NCBI GenBank assembly: GCA_902787595.1
Contig: CADAHD010000128.1
Coordinates: forward strand, 1-6,772
Direction of reading: 5' to 3'
Length of the DNA: 6,772 bases
Source: an uncultured Lachnospiraceae bacterium
Lineage (GTDB): Bacteria > Bacillota_A > Clostridia > Lachnospirales > Lachnospiraceae
The position numbers and the translations under genes were made by a program. The notes below the pieces were generated by a model. It searched no databases. It was not told where the DNA came from and saw only the letters and a list, made by a program, of their open reading frames with translations. Positions 1 through 6,384 of this stretch are shown here, piece by piece. Each line of letters starts with the position of its first letter. Position 1 is the first letter of the stretch.

Positions 1-1
1 T

Positions 2-1135
2 GAGGCTGCCATAAAGGCGGCTTACCGTAAGCTGGCAAAGAAGTACCATCCCGATATGAACCCCGGAGATAAGGAGGCGGAAGCAAAGTTTAAGGAAGCT
101 TCCGAAGCTTACGGCGTTCTTTCTGATGCTGAAAAAAGACAGAAGTACGACCAGTTCGGACATGCAGCCTTTGATGGCGGCGCAGGCGGCGCGGGCTTTG
201 ATTTCTCCGGCATGGATTTCTCGGATATCTTCGGCGATCTGTTTGGTTTCGGCGATATATTCGGAGGCGGCAGGAGAAGCGGTCGCAGCAACGGCCCCAT
301 GAAGGGCGCGAATCTCCGTACCAGCGTGCGTCTTAAATTTGAGGAAGCCATATTCGGCTGCAAAAAGCAGATAGAGCTGGAAGTAAAAGAGACCTGTAAG
401 ACCTGCGGCGGAAGCGGCGCGAAGCCCGGCAGCAAGATAGATACCTGCTCCAAGTGCGGCGGCAAGGGCAAGGTGGTATTTACCCAGCAGAGCCTGTTTG
501 GCATGATGCAGAATGTGCAGAGCTGTCCCGACTGCGGCGGAAGCGGCAAGGTGATAAGGGAGAAATGTACGGACTGCCGCGGCACGGGTTATGTGCCCAT
601 GCGCAAGAAATACGAAGTTGAATTCCCTGCAGGCGTTGATAACGGCCAGTTCAAGCGCATGACAGGCTTGGGCGAGCCCGGTCAGAACGGAGGCCCCCGC
701 GGCGACGTTCTGGTAGAGGCTGTTGTGGACAGACATCCTATCTTCCAGCGTGAGGACAGGGATATTTATTCGACGGTTCCCATTTCCTTTGCAGTGGCTG
801 CATTGGGCGGCGAGATCGTTATCGATACCGTGGACGGTCCGGTTCTGTATGAAGTAAAGCCCGGTACCGTAACGGATACCAGGATCCGCTTAAAGGGCAA
901 GGGCGTTCCTTCATTAAGGGATTCCAAATCCAGAGGCGATCACTATGTGCTCCTTACTGTTCAGGTGCCTAATAAGCTGAGCAATAAAGCAAAGGAACTG
1001 CTGAAGGAATTTGATATGGAGTGCGGCGACAGCCTGCATGCGGCAGAGCGATTCCGCAATGAGAAAAACGGCGCCGGTTCAAACAATGGCGACGACGCCG
1101 CTAAGAAGAAGAAAAAGAAGGGCTTGTTCGGATAA
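2..1135 (+). CDS. dnaJ: Chaperone protein DnaJ (class I Hsp40), 5'-truncated by window edge
   Basis: DnaJ is the cytosolic co-chaperone that delivers unfolded proteins to DnaK and stimulates its ATPase. The frame is open from base 2, so the gene starts outside the window; about 20 N-terminal residues are probably missing. The visible 377 residues contain the end of helix II of the J domain and the HPD motif that contacts DnaK (bases 47-55), J-domain helix III/IV, and a Gly/Phe-rich linker (about 170-290). A zinc-binding region with four CxxCxGxG repeats follows (395-589: [32 protein letters not shown]), then the two C-terminal substrate-binding beta domains (AALGG, GDHYV signatures). All eight zinc cysteines are present, so this is class I. 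The protein ends in an unusual Asn/Asp-rich stretch plus six lysines and GLFG. The internal ATG at base 56 lies after HPD and is not the true start. It is probably preceded by dnaK/grpE, which cannot be seen here. Confidence 0.97.
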   Translation, partial: EAAIKAAYRKLAKKYHPDMNPGDKEAEAKFKEASEAYGVLSDAEKRQKYDQFGHAAFDGGAGGAGFDFSGMDFSDIFGDLFGFGDIFGGGRRSGRSNGPMKGANLRTSVRLKFEEAIFGCKKQIELEVKETCKTCGGSGAKPGSKIDTCSKCGGKGKVVFTQQSLFGMMQNVQSCPDCGGSGKVIREKCTDCRGTGYVPMRKKYEVEFPAGVDNGQFKRMTGLGEPGQNGGPRGDVLVEAVVDRHPIFQREDRDIYSTVPISFAVAALGGEIVIDTVDGPVLYEVKPGTVTDTRIRLKGKGVPSLRDSKSRGDHYVLLTVQVPNKLSNKAKELLKEFDMECGDSLHAAERFRNEKNGAGSNNGDDAAKKKKKKGLFG

Positions 1136-1141
1136 AACGGA

Positions 1142-2077
1142 ATGAGTAAAAAGTTTTTTATCATACCGCTGCTTCTGATGTTCTTATTATGTTCCTGTCT
1201 CAAGGCTGATGAAGCTTTGCCGGTATTTGAAGAAAATATCAGCGTCACTGTTCCCGGTATGAACCGGGAGGTGACGCTTTTGTGGCTTTCGGATCTGCAT
1301 ATTGCCCCGGACAGCGCGGGCTTTGATCCCGCTTTCAGTGAGGATACGGCGTTTCGTAAGCAGTATTCTGCCTATGAGGGAACAAGCGCGCAGCAGCAGT
1401 GGACCGGAGGAAACGGAGATTTCAAATTGAACTCCTGCTGGGTGGAGATTTTAAACCGGACAGAAGCGGATGCCGTGATCTTTGGGGGCGATCTGTTGGA
1501 CTATAACTGTCCGGAGTCGACGGAGCTTTTGAAGGAAGGATTTGAAAAGCTTAATAAAGAGTATATCTATGCCAGGGCAGATCATGATATGCTGCCCACA
1601 TATCAGGCTGTTCCTGATTTTCAGGCTGCGCAGGACAGACAGGATGCGCTCTGCAAGGACGAGTCCGTGATGAGCATGGACTTCGAAGATTTTTATCTGG
1701 TGGTCTGGAATAATTCCACTTCCAATATCAGTGAGAGCGGATTGCAGCGCATACAGCAGCTGGCGGCAGAGGGTAAGCCCATGATACTGGCAACCCATGT
1801 GCCTATAGAGCCTTTGAATGACGACAGTCTGGCAGAGGCATCGAAAGAGGCATTTAACGGCCGTTCATTATTATGGGGCTATAATTCCGAGTACTGGCCG
1901 GATGAAAACACCAGGCAGTTACTGGACCTTATCTACGCCGATGATACTCCTTTTGTGGAGATACTTTGCGGACATCTGCATTTCAGCTGGCAGGGCATGG
2001 TCAGCCCCCATGTACATCAGACCGTCTTTTCACCTGCGTTCATGCGGTATATGGGAGTGATCAGGGTAGGCGGATGA
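1142..2077 (+). CDS. Calcineurin-like metallophosphoesterase, predicted lipoprotein
   Basis: 311 residues. The N-terminus has two lysines, a hydrophobic core (about 5-16) and a lipobox-like L-C-S-C ending at Cys19, so export and lipid anchoring to the outer face of the membrane is predicted; Cys17 is an alternative. The dinuclear metallophosphoesterase motifs appear in order: D51-x-H53 (SDLH), GGD 115-117 with D120, A-D-H-D 146-149 in place of the usual G-N-H-D/E, H219 (ATHVP) and GHLH 277-280. The fold is thus clear, but the substrate (nucleotide, phosphodiester or phosphoprotein) cannot be read from sequence. The chain ends about 30 residues after GHLH. The GNHD Asn is replaced by Asp, which may alter the metal site. 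The start is 6 bases after the dnaJ stop with no good Shine-Dalgarno, so expression probably depends on readthrough and translational coupling from dnaJ. No DnaJ-related function is implied by position alone. Confidence 0.85.
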   Translation: MSKKFFIIPLLLMFLLCSCLKADEALPVFEENISVTVPGMNREVTLLWLSDLHIAPDSAGFDPAFSEDTAFRKQYSAYEGTSAQQQWTGGNGDFKLNSCWVEILNRTEADAVIFGGDLLDYNCPESTELLKEGFEKLNKEYIYARADHDMLPTYQAVPDFQAAQDRQDALCKDESVMSMDFEDFYLVVWNNSTSNISESGLQRIQQLAAEGKPMILATHVPIEPLNDDSLAEASKEAFNGRSLLWGYNSEYWPDENTRQLLDLIYADDTPFVEILCGHLHFSWQGMVSPHVHQTVFSPAFMRYMGVIRVGG

Positions 2078-2096
2078 TTTATGTCAACCCACGCCC

Positions 2097-2126
2097 TTGC
2101 AAAACAGGCTAAAGAAGTGCTATAAT
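2097..2126 (+). promoter_or_regulatory. Predicted sigma-A promoter of the GH13 operon
   Basis: A -35-like TTGCAA (2097-2102, 4 of 6 to TTGACA) is followed by an 18-bp spacer and a perfect -10 TATAAT (2121-2126). The -10 is extended by TGC at 2118-2120. This is the best promoter match in the only intergenic gap of the window and sits directly before the GH13 gene. Transcription would be expected to start near 2132-2134, which coincides with the first possible start codon at 2134. No terminator separates it from the upstream phosphoesterase gene, so readthrough from dnaJ may add to expression. This is sequence match only. Confidence 0.65.
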
Positions 2127-2133
2127 ACAGCTT

Positions 2134-4251
2134 ATGACGGAAGCAAATTTTACACATCTGAATCAGTATTACATTGCTGGCATGCGGCCTATAATCAGGA
2201 AGCATGCCCTTTATTCGGATGTAAGCGATAATTATATCTCACCGGCCCAGCCGGCGGCTTTCGAAAAGGTAAAGATACGCTTCCGCAGCGCAACTAACAA
2301 TATCGACAAAGTCTATCTGGTATCCCGGGGCGAAAAGCACATCATGGAGATAAGCGCCAGGGATGAATTATTCGATTACTACACCACGGAGGTACAGCTG
2401 GATGACGCGCCTTTTGCCTACTATTTTGAAGTGCATGTAGGCAATCTTACGGTGCTCTTTGATACCCGCGGCGTGGTGCGCAATCTGGACGAGCACTTCA
2501 AATTCAAGCTGATACCCGGCTTTAACACACCCAAGTGGGCGGTGGGCGCCGTGATGTATCAGATATTCGTGGACCGTTTCTGCAACGGCGACCCCACCAA
2601 TGATGTACAGACGGATGAGTTCAGCTACATAGGCGAGCACTGCGTACAGGTGCATGACTGGGATAAGCTTCCCGATGCAATGGGCGTGCGCGAATTCTAC
2701 GGCGGCGATCTGCAGGGCGTTCTGGACAAGATGGATTATCTGGAACAGCTGGGAATAGAGGTGATCTATTTCAACCCGCTTTTCGTTTCACCTTCAAATC
2801 ACAAATACGATATCCAGGATTATGATTATATAGATCCCCATTTTGGGCGTATAGTTGACGAGCGCGGCGATCTGCTTGCTCCGGGTGACAATGACAATCA
2901 GCATGCCACACGCTATATAAACCGTGTAACAAACAAGGCCAATCTGGAAGCCAGCAACGAGCTTTTCGCAAAGGTAGTGGCCGAGGCGCACAGCCGCGGC
3001 ATCCGCGTGATACTCGACGGCGTTTTCAATCACTGCGGCTCCTTTAACAAATGGCTGGACCGCGAGCTCATCTACGAGAACGCCGAAGGCTACGAAAAGG
3101 GCGCCTATGTCAGCAAAGACAGCCCCTATCACGATTTCTTCCGCTTCCATGACGAATCCGACAATAAGTGGCCTTATAACCGCACCTATGACGGCTGGTG
3201 GGGGCATGATACCCTTCCCAAGCTTAATTACGAAGGCTCGCAGGGCCTGCATGATTATATACTGCACATAGCGCAGAAGTGGGTCAGCCCTCCCTATAAC
3301 GCGGACGGCTGGCGTCTTGACGTAGCGGCCGACCTGGGCCACTCGACAGAGTATAATCACAAATTCTGGCAGGATTTCCGCAAGGCGGTGAAGGAAGCGA
3401 ATCCCGATGCGATAATCCTGGCCGAGCATTACGGTTCTCCCGCGGCCTGGCTGCAGGGAAATGAGTGGGATACGGTCATGAACTACGATGCCTTCATGGA
3501 GCCTCTTACCTGGTTCCTTACCGGCATGCAGAAGCACAGTGACGATTTCCGCCCCGACCAGCTCAACAATTCCGATAACTTCTGGGCGGCCATGATGTAT
3601 CATATTGCAGATATGTCCATGCAGTCGCTTATGATAAGCATGAACGAGCTTTCCAATCACGATCATTCCCGTTTCCTGACCCGTACCAACCGCAGGGTGG
3701 GGCGCACGGGCACTGTCGGACCCCAGGCGGCGTCCGAGGGTATCAATAAAGCGGTCATGAGGGAAGCAGTGCTCATGCAGTTTACCTGGATAGGCGCGCC
3801 TACCATTTATTACGGCGACGAGGCCGGACTCTGCGGCTGGACTGATCCCGATAACCGCAGAAGCTATCCCTGGGGACACGAAGACAAAGAGATGATCGAC
3901 TTCCATAAGAAGATGATCAGCATACACAAGCGTTATCACGAGTTTAAATACGGCTCCATCAAAGTGCTGCATTCGCAGCCGGGACTTATAGCATACGGAC
4001 GCTTTGACCGCGAAGGACAGAGCGCGATCTTTATAAACAACAACGATCATGAAGTGACTCAGGAATACCAGCTCTGGACGCTGGGCATCAGAAAGAACGC
4101 AACGCTCAAACTGATCATGCTCACAACAGAGGACGGTTTTGATGACACTTACGAAGAATACTGGCTCGAAGCAGGCAGGATCACGATAACCCTGCCCAAA
4201 TTCTCTGCTATGATCCTTCGTCACAGCGGTGACGGCGGACTGGTGTTCTGA
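2134..4251 (+). CDS. Cytosolic GH13 alpha-glucan hydrolase, neopullulanase / cyclomaltodextrinase-like
   Basis: 705 residues, no signal peptide, so probably an intracellular enzyme cleaving maltodextrins, cyclodextrins or pullulan fragments. An N-terminal beta domain (about 1-130, CBM34-like position) precedes the (beta/alpha)8 barrel, which opens with VMYQIFVDRF (140-149). Conserved GH13 regions are intact: DGVFNH (295-300), GWRLDVA with nucleophile D396, LAEH with acid/base E431, and SNHD with transition-state D510. LPKLN (361-365) resembles the MPKLN signature of subfamily GH13_20. A C-terminal beta domain fills about 610-705. The chain is longer than the usual ~580-600 of that subfamily, partly through an insert of about 30 residues after DPHFG (about 235-270). 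Start is uncertain: ATG 2134 lies 7 bases after the -10 box, and in-frame ATG 2182 (residue 17) would also leave the ALYSD strand of the N-terminal domain intact. Neither has a Shine-Dalgarno. First gene of a four-gene unit. Confidence 0.9.
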   Translation: MTEANFTHLNQYYIAGMRPIIRKHALYSDVSDNYISPAQPAAFEKVKIRFRSATNNIDKVYLVSRGEKHIMEISARDELFDYYTTEVQLDDAPFAYYFEVHVGNLTVLFDTRGVVRNLDEHFKFKLIPGFNTPKWAVGAVMYQIFVDRFCNGDPTNDVQTDEFSYIGEHCVQVHDWDKLPDAMGVREFYGGDLQGVLDKMDYLEQLGIEVIYFNPLFVSPSNHKYDIQDYDYIDPHFGRIVDERGDLLAPGDNDNQHATRYINRVTNKANLEASNELFAKVVAEAHSRGIRVILDGVFNHCGSFNKWLDRELIYENAEGYEKGAYVSKDSPYHDFFRFHDESDNKWPYNRTYDGWWGHDTLPKLNYEGSQGLHDYILHIAQKWVSPPYNADGWRLDVAADLGHSTEYNHKFWQDFRKAVKEANPDAIILAEHYGSPAAWLQGNEWDTVMNYDAFMEPLTWFLTGMQKHSDDFRPDQLNNSDNFWAAMMYHIADMSMQSLMISMNELSNHDHSRFLTRTNRRVGRTGTVGPQAASEGINKAVMREAVLMQFTWIGAPTIYYGDEAGLCGWTDPDNRRSYPWGHEDKEMIDFHKKMISIHKRYHEFKYGSIKVLHSQPGLIAYGRFDREGQSAIFINNNDHEVTQEYQLWTLGIRKNATLKLIMLTTEDGFDDTYEEYWLEAGRITITLPKFSAMILRHSGDGGLVF
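2179..2208 (+). repeat. Imperfect inverted repeat / possible RNA hairpin at the GH13 gene start
   Basis: Perfect 7-base arms GGCATGC (2179-2185) and GCATGCC (2202-2208). Inside them is a symmetrical 2x2 mismatch (GG opposite AA), then three further pairs CCT/AGG (2188-2190 with 2197-2199) around the loop ATAATC. The left arm contains the alternative start ATG at 2182. It could be an RNA hairpin that hides that start or a dyad operator about 50 bases after the predicted transcription start. It lies in coding sequence, so it may also be chance. Confidence 0.4.
2219..2233 (+). promoter_or_regulatory. cre-like site (possible CcpA operator) inside the GH13 gene
   Basis: The 15-mer ATGTAAGCGATAATT matches the Bacillus cre consensus WTGNAANCGNWNNCW at every specified position except one (T instead of C at 2232). 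It lies about 85 bases after the predicted transcription start, where CcpA sites are known to act as elongation roadblocks in sugar genes. With one mismatch allowed, such a match is expected by chance roughly once per 5 kb per strand, so the call rests mainly on its position near the promoter of an alpha-glucan enzyme. The bases also encode D-V-S-D-N. Confidence 0.25.
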
Positions 4252-4255
4252 TATC

Positions 4256-5425
4256 ATGCCCGGTTTTGAGAGAAAAATCATCGATTTCATAGAAAAGCAT
4301 CTGTCCCTTTTCTTTTTTATCGTAATCTCACTTATAGCCTTTTATGTGCGCTATGTCGGACGTATTTTTTTATCGCCCGATATGGACACTTTCCTTCTGC
4401 CCTGGTTCGACGGGATGAAGGAGGCCGGCGGCTTTAGGGCCTTAAACGAGCAGATGGGTGATTATAATGTGCTCTATCAGACGCTCATAGCCGCAATGAC
4501 CTATCTTCCGCTTAATCCCATGACCATGTACAAATCCGTATCCTGCGGCTTTGATTTTCTCATGGCTTTTATCGCGGCGGAATATATCTGCAGGATAAAG
4601 TCCGCGCCGCGCTTCGGCGTGCTCTTTAACTGCGTCTATACCGTGATACTGATGCTGCCCACCGTGGTGATCAATTCCGCCCTGTGGGGGCAGTGCGATT
4701 CCATCTACGTATTTTTCATACTGCTTTCCGTATTCCTGATGTATGAGGATAAATATCTTCCGGCCTTTATATTCTTCGGCCTGGCCTTTGCGCTCAAGCT
4801 GCAGGCGGTCTTTGCGCTGCCTTTCTTCCTGGCCTGCTACTTTATAAAGAAGAAGTTTTCGATAGCGATGTTTGGCGTGACGGTACTGAGCTTCTGGGCG
4901 AGCGGCATTGTGGCGTATATCTTTGGCCGCGATCTGCTGGCGCCTTTCAAGGTATATCTGGCGCAGACCGAAACGTATAAGAGCATGTACCTTAATTCCC
5001 GCAGCATCTGGTGGGTATTCGGCAATGAATACGGCTTTCTGGGGAATCTTGCGATCATGCTGGCCTTATGCGGCTGCGGACTCTGCTTTTATCTGCTGCT
5101 CGCAAAAAAGAAGAAGATGGATACGCCGGTCACTTTTTTCAACACGGTGGTATTTTTCTTCTGGGTATGCATTTTCTTCCTTCCGGATATGCACGAGCGT
5201 TATGCCTACGGCCTGGACATCCTGCTGATAGTCCTTGCCTTCCTTGACAGGAAATACATTAAGTTCGCGGCATTTTCCGCCTTCTTGAGCTTTATGTCCT
5301 ACGCGCCCTTTATAGTGCATGCAAACGGCGTGGGCAGGGAAGATGCGTTCATCGAGTTCTTTGTATTCATCTGGTACGGAATAACCATTATGAAAGAAGA
5401 TATGAAGCAGGAGGCAGCGGCATGA
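4256..5425 (+). CDS. GT-C fold membrane glycosyltransferase, Gpi18-like mannosyltransferase family
   Basis: 389 residues from ATG 4256, very hydrophobic, with roughly 9-11 predicted membrane segments (first at about 17-38, later ones around 96-111, 119-139, 149-163, 168-196, 203-224, 262-284, 293-309, 317-330, 334-353 and 366-379). The acidic pair in S-P-D-M-D (residues 40-44), in the first external loop, fits the D/ExD catalytic motif of GT-C enzymes. ALWGQCDSIY (142-151), FALKLQA (178-184) and LPDMHERY (309-316) resemble conserved blocks in bacterial relatives of Gpi18/PIG-V. Such enzymes move a sugar from a polyprenyl-phosphate donor on the outer side of the membrane; the actual donor and acceptor here are unknown. 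The start lies 4 bases after the GH13 stop. A GTG at 4229 would overlap the GH13 gene and add 9 polar residues, so ATG is preferred. There is no clear Shine-Dalgarno, so coupling to the GH13 gene is likely. Its end overlaps the next gene by ATGA. Confidence 0.8.
   Translation: MPGFERKIIDFIEKHLSLFFFIVISLIAFYVRYVGRIFLSPDMDTFLLPWFDGMKEAGGFRALNEQMGDYNVLYQTLIAAMTYLPLNPMTMYKSVSCGFDFLMAFIAAEYICRIKSAPRFGVLFNCVYTVILMLPTVVINSALWGQCDSIYVFFILLSVFLMYEDKYLPAFIFFGLAFALKLQAVFALPFFLACYFIKKKFSIAMFGVTVLSFWASGIVAYIFGRDLLAPFKVYLAQTETYKSMYLNSRSIWWVFGNEYGFLGNLAIMLALCGCGLCFYLLLAKKKKMDTPVTFFNTVVFFFWVCIFFLPDMHERYAYGLDILLIVLAFLDRKYIKFAAFSAFLSFMSYAPFIVHANGVGREDAFIEFFVFIWYGITIMKEDMKQEAAA
5409..5414 (+). promoter_or_regulatory. 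Shine-Dalgarno of the GT2 gene
   Basis: A perfect AGGAGG with a 7-base gap to ATG 5422, lying inside the end of the GT-C gene. It fixes the GT2 start and is the only consensus ribosome binding site among the starts visible in the window. Confidence 0.85.
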
Positions 5426-6384
5426 TATCTGTCATAGTTCCTGTTTACAACGCGGAGAAATATCTTCCGGCATGCATAGAGAGCATAATAAAGCAGGATA
5501 CCGGCGACTGGGAGCTGATACTGGTCGAGGACGGATCGGCAGACGGATCGCCGGAGCTGATCGATGAATACGCCTCAAAGGATGAGCGTATCAGAGCCCT
5601 GCATCCGGGACACGGCGGCGCTGCGGCAGCCCGTAACAGGGGCGTGGAAGCATCCCGCGGCGAATACATCTGCTTTGTTGACAGCGATGATACCGTGGAG
5701 CCGGATTATCTTTCATATATGTATAAAGGCGCGCAGCAGTATGATGCGGATATAGTCTGCTGCGGGCATGATGAGCCCGAAGAAGGGGCAGGCTTTGCGC
5801 GCGGCGGTGAAGACGACGGCTACAGCTTGTGCGGTCTTGAGGATCTGCTGTACCAGCGCGGTATGATGAGCGTGCCCTGGGGATATCTTTACAGGCGCAG
5901 TCTGTGGGATGAAGTGCGCTTTCCCGAAGGCACCGAAGCCGAGGATATGGGCACGATATACAGACTTTTTATGGCGGCGAAGCGTGCTGTAAAAGGCGGC
6001 AGGATATGCTATCATTATATACAGCGCAGCAGCAGCACGATATATTCGACCAGCCCTTCGCGCATGAGGGCCTGCTATAAGCACAGCCGCCGTATGCTGC
6101 ACGATATCAGGACAGAAAGGCCCAAGGCGCGCCTTGCTGCAGCCAGCAGACATTTTTCCTGCTGCGCCCAGAGTCTCTCCGAAACTCCCTTAGATAAAAA
6201 GGGGAGGTTTACAGAAAGGCTATATAAGGATATGATAAAGCTGTCGGGGCCTGTGATGGGCGATAAGGATGCAAGACTTATGAACCGCGCCGCAGCCCTT
6301 ATAACAAAGGTAAGCCCCGCTCTGCTGCATGTGATGCTGAGGCTGTATTATCGCAACAAATTACGGAGAATAAATAAGACATGA
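5422..6384 (+). CDS. Family 2 glycosyltransferase (GT-A fold)
   Basis: 320 residues, cytosolic and probably membrane-associated. It should transfer a sugar from a nucleotide-sugar donor to a lipid or glycan acceptor. The N-terminal GT-A domain (about 1-105) opens with ISVIVPVYN, carries VEDGSADGS (35-43) for nucleotide binding, NRGVEASRGEYICFVDSDD (72-90) with the metal-binding D87-x-D89, and a likely catalytic-base ED at 174-175. The HYIQRSSS block (198-205) matches the Y-RxxS acceptor-side motif common in polysaccharide-type GT2 enzymes. The C-terminal part (about 210-320) is basic, with an amphipathic, arginine-rich end that may touch the membrane. The start is set by AGGAGG at 5409 and the ATGA overlap with the GT-C gene; it also overlaps the following gene by ATGA. 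Family membership is firm; the sugar and product are not predictable. Confidence 0.92.
   Translation: MISVIVPVYNAEKYLPACIESIIKQDTGDWELILVEDGSADGSPELIDEYASKDERIRALHPGHGGAAAARNRGVEASRGEYICFVDSDDTVEPDYLSYMYKGAQQYDADIVCCGHDEPEEGAGFARGGEDDGYSLCGLEDLLYQRGMMSVPWGYLYRRSLWDEVRFPEGTEAEDMGTIYRLFMAAKRAVKGGRICYHYIQRSSSTIYSTSPSRMRACYKHSRRMLHDIRTERPKARLAAASRHFSCCAQSLSETPLDKKGRFTERLYKDMIKLSGPVMGDKDARLMNRAAALITKVSPALLHVMLRLYYRNKLRRINKT

Noticed and set aside
96..110. Perfect 7-base dyad AAGCTTC-C-GAAGCTT in dnaJ
   Set aside because: It encodes the conserved K-E-A-S-E-A-Y stretch by similar codons and does not match the CIRCE heat-shock operator; coding coincidence is sufficient.
2078..2120. Terminator between the phosphoesterase and GH13 genes
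   Set aside because: No stable stem followed by a T-run is present in the gap.
2168..2195. Second promoter-like pair ATTACA, 16-bp spacer, TATAAT
   Set aside because: Transcripts would begin near 2202, beyond both plausible GH13 starts, and the -35 is weak. The TATAAT is partly the loop of the hairpin.
4229..4255. GTG at 4229 as start of the GT-C gene
   Set aside because: It would overlap the GH13 gene by 23 bases without a Shine-Dalgarno, and adds residues unlike a GT-C N-terminus. ATG 4256 fits better.
2794..4290. Long open frame of about 498 codons on the - strand, opposite the GH13 gene
   Set aside because: It lies antisense to a gene with intact catalytic motifs, shows no recognisable domain, and its openness follows from the codon use of the + strand.
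5529..5550. Tandem GACGGATCG repeat in the GT2 gene
   Set aside because: It encodes the conserved DGS-A-DGS nucleotide-binding motif; the repeat follows from the protein.
6182..6210. Hairpin AAACTCCC...GGGAGGTTT with one bulge inside the GT2 gene
   Set aside because: It lies mid-gene, has a 12-base loop and no T-run after it, so it is not a Rho-independent terminator.
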